Shown here piece after piece: positions 1 through 10,055 of a stretch of 64,000 nucleotides of DNA. Source of the DNA: Sphingobacterium nematocida (GTDB lineage: Bacteria > Bacteroidota > Bacteroidia > Sphingobacteriales > Sphingobacteriaceae). The stretch's first letter is position 1; each line of letters opens with the position of its first letter. The notes beneath the pieces are model-generated. The model had not been told where the DNA came from. It did no database searches and saw only the letters and a list, made by a program, of their open reading frames with translations. The DNA lies in contig NZ_FUZF01000003.1 of the NCBI RefSeq assembly GCF_900168125.1, positions 124,001 through 188,000 of the forward strand. Reading direction: 5' to 3'. A program made the translations under genes and the position numbers.

Positions 1-447
1 TCTTCTCTAAATAACAGCCGTACATCCTTTCGTGCAGCTTGGGCATTAGAGCATATCCTTATCGCCAACAGAACACTACTCCTCCAACAACAACCCCAAA
101 TCCTTTACATATACTCAACTACGACCAACTGGTCTGTTTTAAGGAGTGTATCAAAGCTGGTAATCGAACTTATTAAAGAGTTAAAGCACGAGCGTAGATT
201 ACTTTCAGAAGAAGAGGAAGAAAATTTACTAGAAAAAACTTTTCAGTTATTAAGTGACATCGACTGTCCTATTGCCGTACGCTGCAACGCGTATGATATA
301 GTCTTGGCGCTCGTACCCAAACATGAATGGCTTGCACATGAATTACGTATCCAAATACAATTTGATTTAGAGCGTAGCAGTACACCTGCACTTGCTAGCA
401 GAGGTCTCAAGGTATTGAAGAAACTAGAACGAATACCTCGCTCCTAA
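1..447 (+). CDS. HEAT-like helical protein, 5' end missing
   Basis: An open frame enters from the left edge and stops with TAA at 445-447, leaving about 148 visible residues. They are almost wholly helical, rich in Leu, Glu and Lys, open with a Trp-bearing helix (RAAWALEHI) and end with an SRGLKVLKKL motif. This resembles the small HEAT/armadillo-like proteins of unknown role found in Bacteroidota. I see no catalytic motif, so any scaffold function is inference. Its 3' end overlaps the convergent outer membrane gene by 24 bp, with no terminator between them. The start lies outside the window. Confidence 0.6.
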   Translation, partial: SSLNNSRTSFRAAWALEHILIANRTLLLQQQPQILYIYSTTTNWSVLRSVSKLVIELIKELKHERRLLSEEEEENLLEKTFQLLSDIDCPIAVRCNAYDIVLALVPKHEWLAHELRIQIQFDLERSSTPALASRGLKVLKKLERIPRS

Positions 448-1194
448 CGAATACATTGTATACATATCATTCTTCGTACCTATACGCTGAAAACTTTCAT
501 TATATGGTATATAACCATCTAATAAATCATTGTTGGCAAAATTAAATTGCGCATTTACCAGCGCACTCCAATAACTACCTGACTTAGAATAGCGTCTATT
601 GATAGGAACAGCTAACCCTACATTAACAGTAGGTCTTGTGTAAGAATTAATTTTCTTTTTAAAAACTGGATTCCCTGTACCATTATCCGATTCTATCGGA
701 CCATAATGTCCAGGAGGCACCGTAACATCCATATCATTTTTACGGTACACCGAATCATAATTATTCATAACACCCAATATACCCACCCCTACATAAAATG
801 AATTTTTCAATACATCGATTACCGATTCTTGAGAAGAACTTCCTGAGGAAAAGAATTCAAAAGGGTGAAAGGTCAATATCAATCCACCTGCCAGATAATT
901 GTTTTTTACTTCGCGTGCGTCTATAATAGAGGCCACCGCTTCTAATGAACCGAACTGTCCTTCAATACCTGCATATAAACCCCGCTTAATCTGGTAATCA
1001 CCTTTTACAAAAAAAGCCTTCCCTATAGTACTTGGTTTATCAATATCTCCATACAAATTAGTCAAACCGACCCCAGCCGACACATGGTAGCGTTTCAATT
1101 CGTTCTGCACACCAAATGGAGTTGGACACCCTTCTTGAGCTTTAGCGCCAAAAAAAACTAAGATTAAAACAAGTGAAAATAGGTTTCTTATCAT
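424..1194 (-). CDS. outer membrane beta-barrel protein with signal peptide
   Basis: The 256-residue product starts with a classical signal peptide (about residues 1-19, cleavage after AKA before QEG). The mature part alternates Gly/aromatic beta strands (AGVGLTNLYGDID, FYVGVGILGVM, TVNVGLAVPI) and ends in ...GARYSF; a C-terminal Phe is the usual barrel-assembly signal. The size suits an 8-10 strand barrel, but no ligand or enzyme motif is visible. It lies 20 bp downstream of ruvB on the same strand and so probably ends the GT2-ruvB operon, without an obvious functional link. Exact function unknown. Confidence 0.75.
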   Translation of the reverse strand: MIRNLFSLVLILVFFGAKAQEGCPTPFGVQNELKRYHVSAGVGLTNLYGDIDKPSTIGKAFFVKGDYQIKRGLYAGIEGQFGSLEAVASIIDAREVKNNYLAGGLILTFHPFEFFSSGSSSQESVIDVLKNSFYVGVGILGVMNNYDSVYRKNDMDVTVPPGHYGPIESDNGTGNPVFKKKINSYTRPTVNVGLAVPINRRYSKSGSYWSALVNAQFNFANNDLLDGYIPYNESFQRIGTKNDMYTMYSLGARYSF

Positions 1195-1214
1195 TGCATC
1201 CCGTATTTGTCGTA

Positions 1215-2240
1215 CTAAAATAAGGTATTTCCCTTATTAAAATGAATTTTCCCTAAATGTTTGTAAGCATTCTCTGTACATTCTCGACCACGAGACGTAC
1301 GCATAATATATCCCTCCTGTATCAAAAAAGGTTCGTAAACCTCTTCGATAGTCCCTTCATCTTCTCCAACAGCTGTCGCGATGGTCTTAAGTCCCACAGG
1401 TCCACCTTTGAACTTATCAATAATAGTAGTAAGAATTCGATTATCCATCTCATCCAAACCATGCTCATCCACATTCAGTGCATTTAATGCATACTGAGCT
1501 ATTGCTTTATCAATATCCCCATTGCCTTTTATTTGTGCAAAATCCCGAGTTCTACGCAACAAAGCATTTGCTATACGAGGTGTCCCCCTACTACGTCGTG
1601 CTATTTCGTAGGCTCCCTCTTCACTTATTGCCGCATTCAATATACTTGCCGAACGCTGAACGATAGTCGTCAAGAGTTTAGCGTCATAATACTGCAAGCG
1701 GGAATTGATGCCAAATCGCGCCCGTAAAGGAGCCGTCAACAGACCAGACCGGGTAGTCGCTCCTACCAATGTAAATGGATTTAACGATATTTGTACAGAA
1801 CGTGCATTCGGCCCTGTCTCTAACATAATATCTATCTTAAAGTCCTCCATTGCGGAATACAAGTACTCTTCCACAACCGGGGACAAACGATGTATTTCAT
1901 CGATAAATAAAATATCTCCTTCTTCCAGATTTGTTAGCAGGCCAGCCAAATCTCCAGGCTTATCCAAGACTGGTCCTGACGTAATCTTGATCCCTACCCC
2001 CATCTCATTTGCAATAATATGCGACAGTGTCGTCTTTCCCAACCCCGGTGGTCCATGCAACAACACATGATCCAAAGCTTCACCTCTTAATTTGGCCGCT
2101 TGCACAAAAATGGATAGATTTTCAAGAATTTTAGCCTGTCCGGTAAAGTCATCAAATGCTTGCGGACGCAAGACCCGCTCCATCTCCTTATCGGTAGGAT
2201 TCATTTTTTCAGGATTCGGATCTAGATTTTCATTCATCAC
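1215..2240 (-). CDS. ruvB: Holliday junction branch migration helicase RuvB
   Basis: RuvB is the AAA+ motor that drives Holliday junction branch migration together with RuvA. At 341 residues it is normal length. The Walker A motif GPPGLGKTT spans about residues 63-71, Walker B DEIH about 114-117, and sensor/arginine-finger segments GATTRSG and PLRARFG follow. The C-terminal winged helix holds the family signature ([28 protein letters not shown]). It overlaps the upstream glycosyltransferase gene by 4 bp, implying translational coupling. Neither ruvA nor ruvC is in the window. Residue 1 is followed by further in-frame Mets, so the precise start is slightly uncertain. Confidence 0.97.
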   Translation of the reverse strand: MMNENLDPNPEKMNPTDKEMERVLRPQAFDDFTGQAKILENLSIFVQAAKLRGEALDHVLLHGPPGLGKTTLSHIIANEMGVGIKITSGPVLDKPGDLAGLLTNLEEGDILFIDEIHRLSPVVEEYLYSAMEDFKIDIMLETGPNARSVQISLNPFTLVGATTRSGLLTAPLRARFGINSRLQYYDAKLLTTIVQRSASILNAAISEEGAYEIARRSRGTPRIANALLRRTRDFAQIKGNGDIDKAIAQYALNALNVDEHGLDEMDNRILTTIIDKFKGGPVGLKTIATAVGEDEGTIEEVYEPFLIQEGYIMRTSRGRECTENAYKHLGKIHFNKGNTLF

Positions 2241-2962
2241 TTATACGGTTTAAAAATACTCTCCAACTTGAGCTGTATGACTCCAAAAAAAGCTTCCCTA
2301 AAAATTTTGGTACTCATCTTTGATACGCCCAATGTTCTATCTGTAAATATAATAGGAACTTCGACTACGTTAAAGCCATATTGTATGGCCTTAAATTTCA
2401 TTTCAATCTGAAAAGCATAGCCTACAAACTTAATTTTATTAAGGTCTAATCGTTCGAGCACTTTACGGTTGAAGCAGACAAATCCGGCAGTAGCATCCTG
2501 TATATTAATACGCGTAATCAAACGTACATACACCGATGCGAAATAAGACATAAGAACCCTACTCATCGGCCAGTTGACTACATTTACACCGCGCACATAC
2601 CGCGATCCGATCACCATATCCGCCCCGCTCAATGCAGCTTCACGCAAGCGGATCAAGTCTTCCGGATTATGGCTAAAATCGGCATCCATCTCAAAAATAT
2701 AAGTATAACTCCGTTCTAAAGACCACCTAAATCCGTGAATATATGCAGTTCCCAAACCAAGTTTACCTCGTCTCTCCTCAATAAACAACTTTCCAGAAAA
2801 CTCCGTCATCATTTTCTTGACAACATCTGCAGTACCATCCGGAGATCCATCATCCACCACTAGGATATCGAAACCTACTTCCAGTGAAAACACCTTACGG
2901 ATAATTTTCTCTATATTTTCAATTTCGTTGTAAGTAGGAATTATTACGACACTATCAGCCAC
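2237..2962 (-). CDS. polyprenol-phosphate mannosyltransferase-like GT2 glycosyltransferase
   Basis: A family 2 glycosyltransferase of the DPM1 type, expected to transfer a sugar from a nucleotide sugar to polyprenyl phosphate at the inner membrane. The N-terminus holds VVIIPTYNE, then [10 protein letters not shown] (nucleotide binding) and the metal-binding segment [12 protein letters not shown], followed by GSRYV. No transmembrane domain is attached, as in soluble DPM1-type enzymes. The longest frame starts at a TTG (2972-2974); I prefer the GTG at 2960-2962, which gives [13 protein letters not shown], the usual N-terminus of this family. The gene overlaps ruvB by 4 bp and leads that operon. 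Two TAnnTTTG-like boxes lie upstream on this strand (2985-3001) without a clear -33 partner. Confidence 0.85.
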   Translation of the reverse strand: MADSVVIIPTYNEIENIEKIIRKVFSLEVGFDILVVDDGSPDGTADVVKKMMTEFSGKLFIEERRGKLGLGTAYIHGFRWSLERSYTYIFEMDADFSHNPEDLIRLREAALSGADMVIGSRYVRGVNVVNWPMSRVLMSYFASVYVRLITRINIQDATAGFVCFNRKVLERLDLNKIKFVGYAFQIEMKFKAIQYGFNVVEVPIIFTDRTLGVSKMSTKIFREAFFGVIQLKLESIFKPYK

Positions 2963-3026
2963 TATATAATACAAGTATAAAACACAAAAATAACAAATTT
3001 AACCTCAAAATACGATTGCGGACAAT

Positions 3027-4559
3027 CTAATTGACGCCGTGCATCAAACGCTTGATATAAGGTGATAATACGATTAAGATAGCTCCTGCGATCAAAGAAT
3101 ATAGGCCCAATTGCTTATACCCTTCTGTATATGTAATCAGCTTATCCATCAAAGAATCTCCCTCCCTAGCTTCAGCCATATTCGCTCCTATAAGTCCAGC
3201 AACGTATTGTCCATAGGCACTAGCCAAAAACCACATTCCCATCATAATTCCCTGTAGTCTTGATGGCGATAGTTTTGTCATGATAGACAACCCGATAGGC
3301 GACAAACACAGTTCTCCCACGGTAATCACTAATAAAGCGAGTGTAAACACATCTAATGAGGTAATCCCCTCGACAGCAAAAAAACGAGTGGCATACAACA
3401 CGTAAAACCCAAGCCCTAAAAAGACAAAACCTAAACCAAATTTGATAATAGTGTTCGGTTCTAGTTTTCTTTTAGACAGCCAAATCCACATCAGTCCAAA
3501 GAGCGGTGCCAGAAGAATAATAAAAAATGCTCCACCAGAATTATTAACACCATTTGGATCTAGTTTAATAATTCCACCTAGTGCCACATCATTTAGATTC
3601 TTAGCAGCAAAAATACTTAGCGAACCGCCACTTTGTTCGTAAATCCCCCAAAATACGATAGAAAACAAAATAAAAATAAGTGCAGCTATCAATTTGTGAC
3701 GCTCTGCCTTTTCCACTTTACTCATTTCGAAGAACAGATAGATCAACGTCAATGGACCAATAAGGTACATGAAATAATCGGTATATTCTGTCTTAGAGAC
3801 CATCACTTGAATCAAAGGCACCAATAGTAATGTACCGATGTACACCGCATATTCAGCCCATTTAGGCAATGCCTTGGTCTTAACAATCGCATCAGGATGT
3901 CCCGGTTGCAAACCAATCGGTCCCAAATGTCTTTTTGTGAACTGAAAATTAATTAAACTAACCAACATTCCTACTGCCGCCAAACCAAAAGCCACATTCC
4001 AGCGATGCGCTTCATCAATAATCGAGCTCAGCATATAGCCTTTGCCTATTGCTACACAAATATAACCACCAAGAAACGCACCTAAATTGATCCCGGCATA
4101 AAACAAAGAAAAACCAGCATCACGACGATTATCATTGTCCTTATAGAGCTCCCCTACCATAGTAGATATATTGGGTTTAAAGAACCCCGTACCTATAATA
4201 ATAAAGGCTAATCCAAAAAAGAAAAACTGATGCGTATCAATCGAAAGCAAAACACTCCCTACGATCATTAATAAACCGCCCCAAAACAAGGACTTTCTAA
4301 AACCTAATATTTTGTCAGCAAACAAGCCTCCTATAAATGTGAAAGCGTAAACAAACGCCTGAGTAGCTCCGTATTGCAAATTAGCTTCCTTCTCACCAAA
4401 ATTCAATTGGGTGATCATAAAGAAGACCAACATACCCCGCATTCCATAAAAACAGAATCGCTCCCACATCTCCGAGAAGAATAAACTCCATATCTGTTTT
4501 GGATATTTACCTTCAAAATTCTGAACTTCTTCTAATGTTTTTTGTGTCTCTGTTGACAT
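3027..4559 (-). CDS. POT-family proton-coupled oligopeptide transporter (paralogue 1)
   Basis: A 510-residue major facilitator of the POT/PTR2 family, which imports di- and tripeptides with protons. The hallmark ExxERF element appears as EMWERFCFYGMRG about residues 30-42, followed by many hydrophobic helices and the second family signature FYAGINLGAFLGG around 155. The C-terminus ends with LMHGVN, a tail shared in near-identical form by the next two genes. It is the most downstream of three tandem paralogues. A terminator-like hairpin separates it from paralogue 2, so it may need its own promoter, which I could not identify in the 54-bp gap. Confidence 0.93.
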   Translation of the reverse strand: MSTETQKTLEEVQNFEGKYPKQIWSLFFSEMWERFCFYGMRGMLVFFMITQLNFGEKEANLQYGATQAFVYAFTFIGGLFADKILGFRKSLFWGGLLMIVGSVLLSIDTHQFFFFGLAFIIIGTGFFKPNISTMVGELYKDNDNRRDAGFSLFYAGINLGAFLGGYICVAIGKGYMLSSIIDEAHRWNVAFGLAAVGMLVSLINFQFTKRHLGPIGLQPGHPDAIVKTKALPKWAEYAVYIGTLLLVPLIQVMVSKTEYTDYFMYLIGPLTLIYLFFEMSKVEKAERHKLIAALIFILFSIVFWGIYEQSGGSLSIFAAKNLNDVALGGIIKLDPNGVNNSGGAFFIILLAPLFGLMWIWLSKRKLEPNTIIKFGLGFVFLGLGFYVLYATRFFAVEGITSLDVFTLALLVITVGELCLSPIGLSIMTKLSPSRLQGIMMGMWFLASAYGQYVAGLIGANMAEAREGDSLMDKLITYTEGYKQLGLYSLIAGAILIVLSPYIKRLMHGVN

Positions 4560-4575
4560 GATTTTTATAGCTGAT

Positions 4576-4606
4576 TGTAAAAAATGCCCTCCAAACTGGA
4601 AGGCAT
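4576..4606 (-). terminator. intrinsic terminator between POT paralogues 1 and 2
   Basis: On the minus strand a 9-bp stem (arms 4598-4606 and 4584-4592, one G-U pair, 5-nt loop) is followed by a run of six T. It lies just after the stop of POT paralogue 2 and would end that transcript before paralogue 1. Confidence 0.75.
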
Positions 4607-4613
4607 CTTAGTA

Positions 4614-6407
4614 TTATTTTACGCCGTGCATTAATCTTTTCAGAATTGGATGTAACATCATCACAAGCAATCCTGCTACAATCGGAACTATTGTAAATAT
4701 CAAAAAGAATGTACTCAGAGAGTATTCCTTGGTAATATTTTCAATTTCTCCTCCCAATATCGCAGCTAGTTTATTTCCTATTGCAATCGCTAGGTACCAC
4801 ATTCCAAACATGAAAGCAATCATACGGGCCGGTACTAGTTTAGATACATAAGATAGTCCTACTGGTGATAAGCACAATTCGCCAAGTGTGTGGAATAGAT
4901 AAGCCAAAACCAACCAAACCATAGATACTTTTACCCCTTCTTGAATTCCGTGTGCACCGAAAGCCAATAATCCAAAACCGATTGCCATCACAATAAGTCC
5001 AAGTCCATACTTAACTGCTGCCGGGGGATTGAATTTTGAATCCCATATTTTAGAAATTGAATTCGCAAAAGTAATAATAAAGAAAGAGTTCAAAATAGAA
5101 AACCAAGATACCGTAATCTCAGATGCATCGGCAGTGAATTCTCTGTACAACATCCAGATCGCGATTCCCCAAATACCTGCAAAACAAACTGCTTGTACCA
5201 CGTTAGAAAGCGGAGCTTTGCCGTAAGTCTGTTTTGTCAACTTAGCTACCACATAGGTGATTAAAGCCAAAGGAACAATCGTCAACAACATGTTTACGAT
5301 ATTAAAGATCGTTAATGAGTTTCCTTCCAATGTACGGTCCACATTATCGCGGGCAAAGATTACCAACGATGAAGCACCTTGTTCGAAAGACATCCAAAAG
5401 AAAATAACAAAAAACGCAAATATGATAACGGCAATCATTCGTTGCCTTACCACTTTAGTATAACGTGTCAAACGTGATATAACGACAAAGAAAAACAAAA
5501 CCAATGCTGAAATAATAGCAACATTTTGTCCCGCTACAGCTCCCATTTGAAGCCCTGAAAGAATATCAATCCCAGCTATTTTAGAAAGCGGATCATTGAA
5601 GGCATAGGCCAATCCCAATAACGTCATCGCAACAATCAAGATTGTATCTAATGCCGTGAATGGATTCGGCTTATCGTCAGGGTTTGCACTTGTGCTATAA
5701 GCCTGTTTAACTGCTTCTTTCTGTTCAGCACTAGGAGGATCTCCAACTTTACCAAAGATTGGTTTAGCAAACCAGAATTGCAATGTTCCCAAAAACATGA
5801 AGACACCAGCAAGACCAAATCCCCAATGCCAGCCCACTTTTTCCGCTAAGTAACCACAAAGCATCATTCCAAAAAACGCACCTGCATTAACCCCCATATA
5901 GAAAATAGTATAAGCGCCGTCCTTTTTCTGCGGAAACTTTTTATACATCTCCGACAAAATAGAAGTCATATTTGGCTTAAAGAACCCTGTTCCAATTACC
6001 AAAGCCGCCAATCCTAAATACAGAAACAAAGGTGTATCAAAGGCCATAAACAAGTGCCCCAATGTCATGATCGCTGCTCCAATCACCACTGCAAACCGAT
6101 ACCCCAAAAACTTATCCGCCAAGATGCCCCCGAAAATCGGAGTAATATACAGTAACATCGCATACGTACCATACAATGCACCTGCTTGCACAGGATCCCA
6201 TCCCCACCCCGAAAAAGGACTACCCGATATGATAGCCGTTGTTAAAAAGTTTATCAATAAAACGCGCATTCCATAGAAGGAAAAACGTTCCCACATCTCT
6301 GTAAAAAACAAAACAAACAATCCCGATGGATGCCCCAACACTAGACTACCGTCTATCCCCTGCTTTTCTAATTCTTCCGAAAAAGAAGCTTCCGAAACTT
6401 GACTCAT
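4614..6407 (-). CDS. POT-family proton-coupled oligopeptide transporter (paralogue 2, long form)
   Basis: At 597 residues this is the longest of the three POT transporters. It has EMWERFSFYGMR near residue 36-47 and FYMGVNAGAFFG around 168, and ends in RLMHGVK. The extra length comes mainly from a central insert of roughly residues 225-310, a charged linker (PPSAEQKEAVKQ..., NPDDKPNP) followed by additional hydrophobic helices, placed between the two six-helix bundles where POT proteins often carry extra membrane segments. A TAnnTTTG-type box lies on this strand at 6443-6450, about 36 bp before the ATG, without a clear -33 element. Terminators flank it on both sides. Confidence 0.93.
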   Translation of the reverse strand: MSQVSEASFSEELEKQGIDGSLVLGHPSGLFVLFFTEMWERFSFYGMRVLLINFLTTAIISGSPFSGWGWDPVQAGALYGTYAMLLYITPIFGGILADKFLGYRFAVVIGAAIMTLGHLFMAFDTPLFLYLGLAALVIGTGFFKPNMTSILSEMYKKFPQKKDGAYTIFYMGVNAGAFFGMMLCGYLAEKVGWHWGFGLAGVFMFLGTLQFWFAKPIFGKVGDPPSAEQKEAVKQAYSTSANPDDKPNPFTALDTILIVAMTLLGLAYAFNDPLSKIAGIDILSGLQMGAVAGQNVAIISALVLFFFVVISRLTRYTKVVRQRMIAVIIFAFFVIFFWMSFEQGASSLVIFARDNVDRTLEGNSLTIFNIVNMLLTIVPLALITYVVAKLTKQTYGKAPLSNVVQAVCFAGIWGIAIWMLYREFTADASEITVSWFSILNSFFIITFANSISKIWDSKFNPPAAVKYGLGLIVMAIGFGLLAFGAHGIQEGVKVSMVWLVLAYLFHTLGELCLSPVGLSYVSKLVPARMIAFMFGMWYLAIAIGNKLAAILGGEIENITKEYSLSTFFLIFTIVPIVAGLLVMMLHPILKRLMHGVK

Positions 6408-6476
6408 ACGTTATAAACTTACTTATTTAAATTAAAAACTACCAAAAATACAATTTCAACCCTAATAATATCGAAC

Positions 6477-6519
6477 TAAAAAACAAAAGGTCCAGAATAT
6501 CTATCCACTGAACCTTTTG
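6477..6519 (-). terminator. intrinsic terminator after POT paralogue 3
   Basis: Minus-strand stem of 12 bp (arms 6508-6519 and 6484-6495, one G-U pair, 12-nt loop) followed by TTTTTT. It sits 18 bp beyond the stop codon of POT paralogue 3, separating its transcript from paralogue 2. Confidence 0.85.
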
Positions 6520-6536
6520 CTTTTTATCTTGACATA

Positions 6537-8102
6537 TTATTTTATACCGTGCATTTTTTTCTTCAACATTGGATTTAACAGCAATAAAACCAATGCTACA
6601 ACGATAGGAAGTGCCGCTATAATTAGGAAGAAAACCGACATCGAATACTCTTGTGATATTTTATCAATCATTCCTCCCATTGAAGCTCCAATTTTATTTG
6701 CAATAGCCGATGCTAGGAACCAAAACCCAAAGATTAGCCCCAACATTTTTTTTGGAGACAATTTACTCACATAAGATAACCCAACAGGAGAAAGGCACAA
6801 CTCACCCATCGTATGAAAAAAATAAGCCAGCACCAACCAAATCATACTTACAGCAGCAGTTTCAGCTCCTTTGGGAATAGAACTACTACCATATGCTAAA
6901 ACTATAAAACCAATCCCTACCAAAATCAATCCCATAGCAAACTTTACTGGTCCCGAAGGATTCCAGACTTTCTCCCATAACTTACTGAATAAAGAAGCAA
7001 AAGTAACGATAAAGAAGGCATTCAAAATCTGAAACCAAGCTACAGTTACTTCAGTATCTATCGATGTAAATTCACGATACACCTTCCATATTCCCAATAC
7101 GGCAATCGAAACAAAGGACACTAGGGTAAAAATAATGGTCAACGGATATTTATCAAAAATTTTCGCAGACAATTTCAATAAAACGAAAGTAACAGCACCA
7201 ATAGGTATAATCGTTAATAATGCATCCAACCATTTAAACGTAACAGCATGTGTACCATCTAATACCCGTTGTGTATAGTTTTTAGCGAAGATAGTCATAG
7301 ATCCTCCAGCCTGTTCAAATGCTAAAAAGAAAAAGATACTAGCAATCATAAGTACAGCCACAACAATGAGTCGGTCACGAACGACATGTTTAGGAGCCTC
7401 TTCTTCATCATCAACTTTTACATTTTCTTTCTTCGGTTGCTCTCCGATTACGCCAAACACCTTTTGCGCAACAAAGAACTGCAACATACCGAAGAACATA
7501 AATACACCAGCCAAACCAAAACCATAATGCCATCCTATCTTTTCACCTAAATAACCACATAACAAAGATCCAAGGAATGACCCGGCATTAATTCCCATAT
7601 AAAAAATAGTATAACCGGCATCTTTTTTAGCACTGGTATTGGGATAAAGCTGTCCGACCATCGATGAAATATTGGGTTTGAACATACCATTTCCCAGGAT
7701 CATAAGTCCTAGTCCCAAAAAGAAAAAGTTCTTTTCAAATCCTTCCAATGCCATAGAAGCATGTCCCAAAGTCATCAGCAATGCACCGATAAGAATTGCT
7801 TTTCGTTGCCCGGTCAACTTATCTGCTATATAACCACCAATAATCGGTGTAGCATACACCAACATCGTATACCAACCATATAGGCTCATAGCACTTTCAT
7901 TCGTCCATCCCCATCCACCTTTGGCTATTTCTGAAATTAAGAATGTCGTAAGCAGGGCCCGCATACCGTAATAGCTAAAGCGTTCCCACATCTCTGTAAA
8001 AAACAACACAAATAGCCCCGCCGGATGCCCCATCACCATCTTATCATCCATCCCTCTACTGGTCAGGTGGTTAACTAACACATCATCTTTTTGTTCATTC
8101 AT
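6537..8102 (-). CDS. POT-family proton-coupled oligopeptide transporter (paralogue 3)
   Basis: A 521-residue POT/PTR2 transporter. The ExxERF motif is EMWERFSYYGMRALL near residues 37-51; FYMGINAGSFLG follows around 160; the tail is KKKMHGIK. A hydrophilic, acidic interdomain loop (KKENVKVDDEEEAPK, about 228-242) replaces the extra helices of paralogue 2. The similarity of all three proteins along their length indicates tandem duplication followed by divergence. Its substrate range cannot be read from sequence. It is the most upstream of the three and is followed by its own terminator. Confidence 0.93.
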   Translation of the reverse strand: MNEQKDDVLVNHLTSRGMDDKMVMGHPAGLFVLFFTEMWERFSYYGMRALLTTFLISEIAKGGWGWTNESAMSLYGWYTMLVYATPIIGGYIADKLTGQRKAILIGALLMTLGHASMALEGFEKNFFFLGLGLMILGNGMFKPNISSMVGQLYPNTSAKKDAGYTIFYMGINAGSFLGSLLCGYLGEKIGWHYGFGLAGVFMFFGMLQFFVAQKVFGVIGEQPKKENVKVDDEEEAPKHVVRDRLIVVAVLMIASIFFFLAFEQAGGSMTIFAKNYTQRVLDGTHAVTFKWLDALLTIIPIGAVTFVLLKLSAKIFDKYPLTIIFTLVSFVSIAVLGIWKVYREFTSIDTEVTVAWFQILNAFFIVTFASLFSKLWEKVWNPSGPVKFAMGLILVGIGFIVLAYGSSSIPKGAETAAVSMIWLVLAYFFHTMGELCLSPVGLSYVSKLSPKKMLGLIFGFWFLASAIANKIGASMGGMIDKISQEYSMSVFFLIIAALPIVVALVLLLLNPMLKKKMHGIK

Positions 8103-8195
8103 AATCTTAGATCAATATCAATATTTTAGTTATAATAAGTAACAAAGAAAACATAATTTCTTAATAAAGTCACATACCCCAATAAAATAGTTACA

Positions 8196-9077
8196 CTACT
8201 CCTGCAAACCGCTCTTAAATTTTTTACTCGGTTTACTTGGATCTATATACTTATCTTCATCTCCCCTTTCCGGATTCTGAATTTTAATATCCTTTTTTAA
8301 AATCAATTTTCCATTCGCTAGAACATAAGCATCATAAGTCAAATCTGGTCCATAATACTTAAAATTCCCTTTCAAGCTAACATCAGCAGGCACGATGTGA
8401 TCAAATTCGATACGGCTTTGAGCGGCATCAAATTTCAAATACATAGAAGCCTGTTTGGTATAGGAAAATATTCTCCGGGACAGTTTGGCGTCATCCGAGA
8501 ATACATGGGCTCCAAAAGTAACCTCCCCATTTGGAGAAAAGTTTAGCACCTCAATTACCTTTTTGGTATAGTCTGCATGATGCCCTTTCCAGCCCAGCAG
8601 TGCATACTGTCCCTTCGAGAGCGGCATAATTTGATAATACTGTGCACCATACCAGTCTTTATTCGATATCACATCTTGGTCTGGATTACCTATCTGAAAG
8701 GTTTTATCAAGCAATGGAGTGAGCTTTATCGTCCCGGATTTGTGCTGAATAGTACCGTAATAAAGATAAGAACCATCCTGCAATGCAAGATTCCAGGTCA
8801 TGATCCTAAAAGAATTATCTGGAGAATTGAGGATAGAAACCATCTTCAATTTCTCAAAATTAAAGTAAAAAGAGTTAGGCTCTTTAAGTGCAGACACTAA
8901 AGTCTTCACGAACGTAAAATTGCTTTCTATACGTTCGGTTTCTGCGACCTTTCCAACTATTTGCGTAGCAAGATTTAATAAACTATCCTGCCAGGCATTC
9001 ATTTTTAAGTTATTCTGTCCATACGACAGAAAACAAACAAACAGTAAACCGAGTGATAGAAAGCAATTTCGTAACAT
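8196..9077 (-). CDS. exported protein of unknown function
   Basis: A 293-residue protein with a Sec signal peptide (about residues 1-20, cleavage after LSYG before QNN). The mature part is rich in Tyr, Asp and Lys and reads as mostly beta (YLYYGTIQH, YYQIMPLSKGQYALLGWKGH, MYLKFDAAQ). It ends with a charged tail (KPSKKFKSGLQE). I recognise no named domain; similar proteins occur widely in Bacteroidota. It begins 3 bp after the stop of the TIM-barrel gene and is therefore probably co-transcribed with it. A periplasmic location is inferred from the signal peptide; there is no lipobox. Confidence 0.7.
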   Translation of the reverse strand: MLRNCFLSLGLLFVCFLSYGQNNLKMNAWQDSLLNLATQIVGKVAETERIESNFTFVKTLVSALKEPNSFYFNFEKLKMVSILNSPDNSFRIMTWNLALQDGSYLYYGTIQHKSGTIKLTPLLDKTFQIGNPDQDVISNKDWYGAQYYQIMPLSKGQYALLGWKGHHADYTKKVIEVLNFSPNGEVTFGAHVFSDDAKLSRRIFSYTKQASMYLKFDAAQSRIEFDHIVPADVSLKGNFKYYGPDLTYDAYVLANGKLILKKDIKIQNPERGDEDKYIDPSKPSKKFKSGLQE

Positions 9078-9080
9078 ATC

Positions 9081-9959
9081 TTATTGGAAACGCTCTAACA
9101 AGGCTTTTGTAGCGATAATACCATCGATCTCATTAAGTCGGCTTCCTTCATATTCAATCCCTACATATCCTTTGTAACCCGCCTTCTTCACGATATCCAT
9201 CATTTTAGCATAATCTATTCCCTTTTCGTTACCATTATCATCAAAGTCATGCGATTTAGCACTTACCCCTTTGGCATAAGGCATCAAGTCAATAACACCT
9301 TGATAACGATCGTACTCATAGAAATTCCCAAAGTCAGGCAATGCTCCACAGTTTTTCTTTCCTACAGTCTTCAACACATCAGACAACCAATCCCCTAGTG
9401 AGGAAACGCCACCGTGATTTTCTACAACTACATTAATTTTAGCTTTCTTACCGTAATCAGCCAATGTAGATAAACTTTCGACCATACGGTCTTTCATTTC
9501 TTCTTTAGATCCTTTACCAGCGGCATTAACACGTACAGAGGTACAACCCAAGAAGTGAGCAGCATCGATCCATTTATAGTGATTTTCAACAGCTTGCTTA
9601 CGCTTAGTCTCATCAGCTCCCGCTAATTCACCTTCTCCGTCAATCATAATCAATACATTCTTCACGCCATTGCTTTTAGCACGATCGTTAAGATCCTTTA
9701 AGTAAGTCATATCATTAGCTTTATCCTTAAAGAATTGATTCACGTATTCTACCCCATGAATATTAAACTTTTTGGCAGCAAATTCAGGAAAGTCAATATT
9801 TTTCAATTCACCTTTATTGATAGTACGGTGCAAAGACCATTCGGCTAGAGAAATGTCAAACCATTTCTTCTTACCTGCAAAAACATCCAAATTGGGAGCT
9901 ATAGCTAACCCTGCTGTGGCTAACCCCAAAGTTCTAAGGAAATCTCTTCTTGAATTCAT
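9081..9959 (-). CDS. sugar phosphate isomerase/epimerase-like TIM barrel protein, Tat-exported
   Basis: A 292-residue protein of the xylose isomerase-like TIM barrel superfamily, close to hydroxypyruvate isomerase/endonuclease IV folds. It opens with a twin-arginine leader (SRRDFLRTLGLATAGLAIAP), so it should be exported folded. Metal-ligand candidates fit the fold: Glu in VEYVNQFF, Glu and His in VVVENHGGVSS, Asp in GALPDFGNF, and Glu in YVGIEYEGSR near the C-terminus. The reaction and substrate are unknown; secreted members in Bacteroidota often act on sugars. It is the first gene of a two-gene unit with the exported unknown at 8196-9077. Confidence 0.85.
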   Translation of the reverse strand: MNSRRDFLRTLGLATAGLAIAPNLDVFAGKKKWFDISLAEWSLHRTINKGELKNIDFPEFAAKKFNIHGVEYVNQFFKDKANDMTYLKDLNDRAKSNGVKNVLIMIDGEGELAGADETKRKQAVENHYKWIDAAHFLGCTSVRVNAAGKGSKEEMKDRMVESLSTLADYGKKAKINVVVENHGGVSSLGDWLSDVLKTVGKKNCGALPDFGNFYEYDRYQGVIDLMPYAKGVSAKSHDFDDNGNEKGIDYAKMMDIVKKAGYKGYVGIEYEGSRLNEIDGIIATKALLERFQ

Positions 9960-10055
9960 TTTTTTATTTGTTTAGATTGGTAATGTAAATTATTATTTCA
10001 TTGTCCGTAAGTTGACGGATCCGTTTGTCTCTAAAGTCCGGTCTATCTAGATATT

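Noticed and set aside
3008..3030. Small hairpin GATTG-CGGA-CAATC after POT paralogue 1
   Set aside because: Only a 5-bp stem without a clear T-run; too weak to call a terminator.
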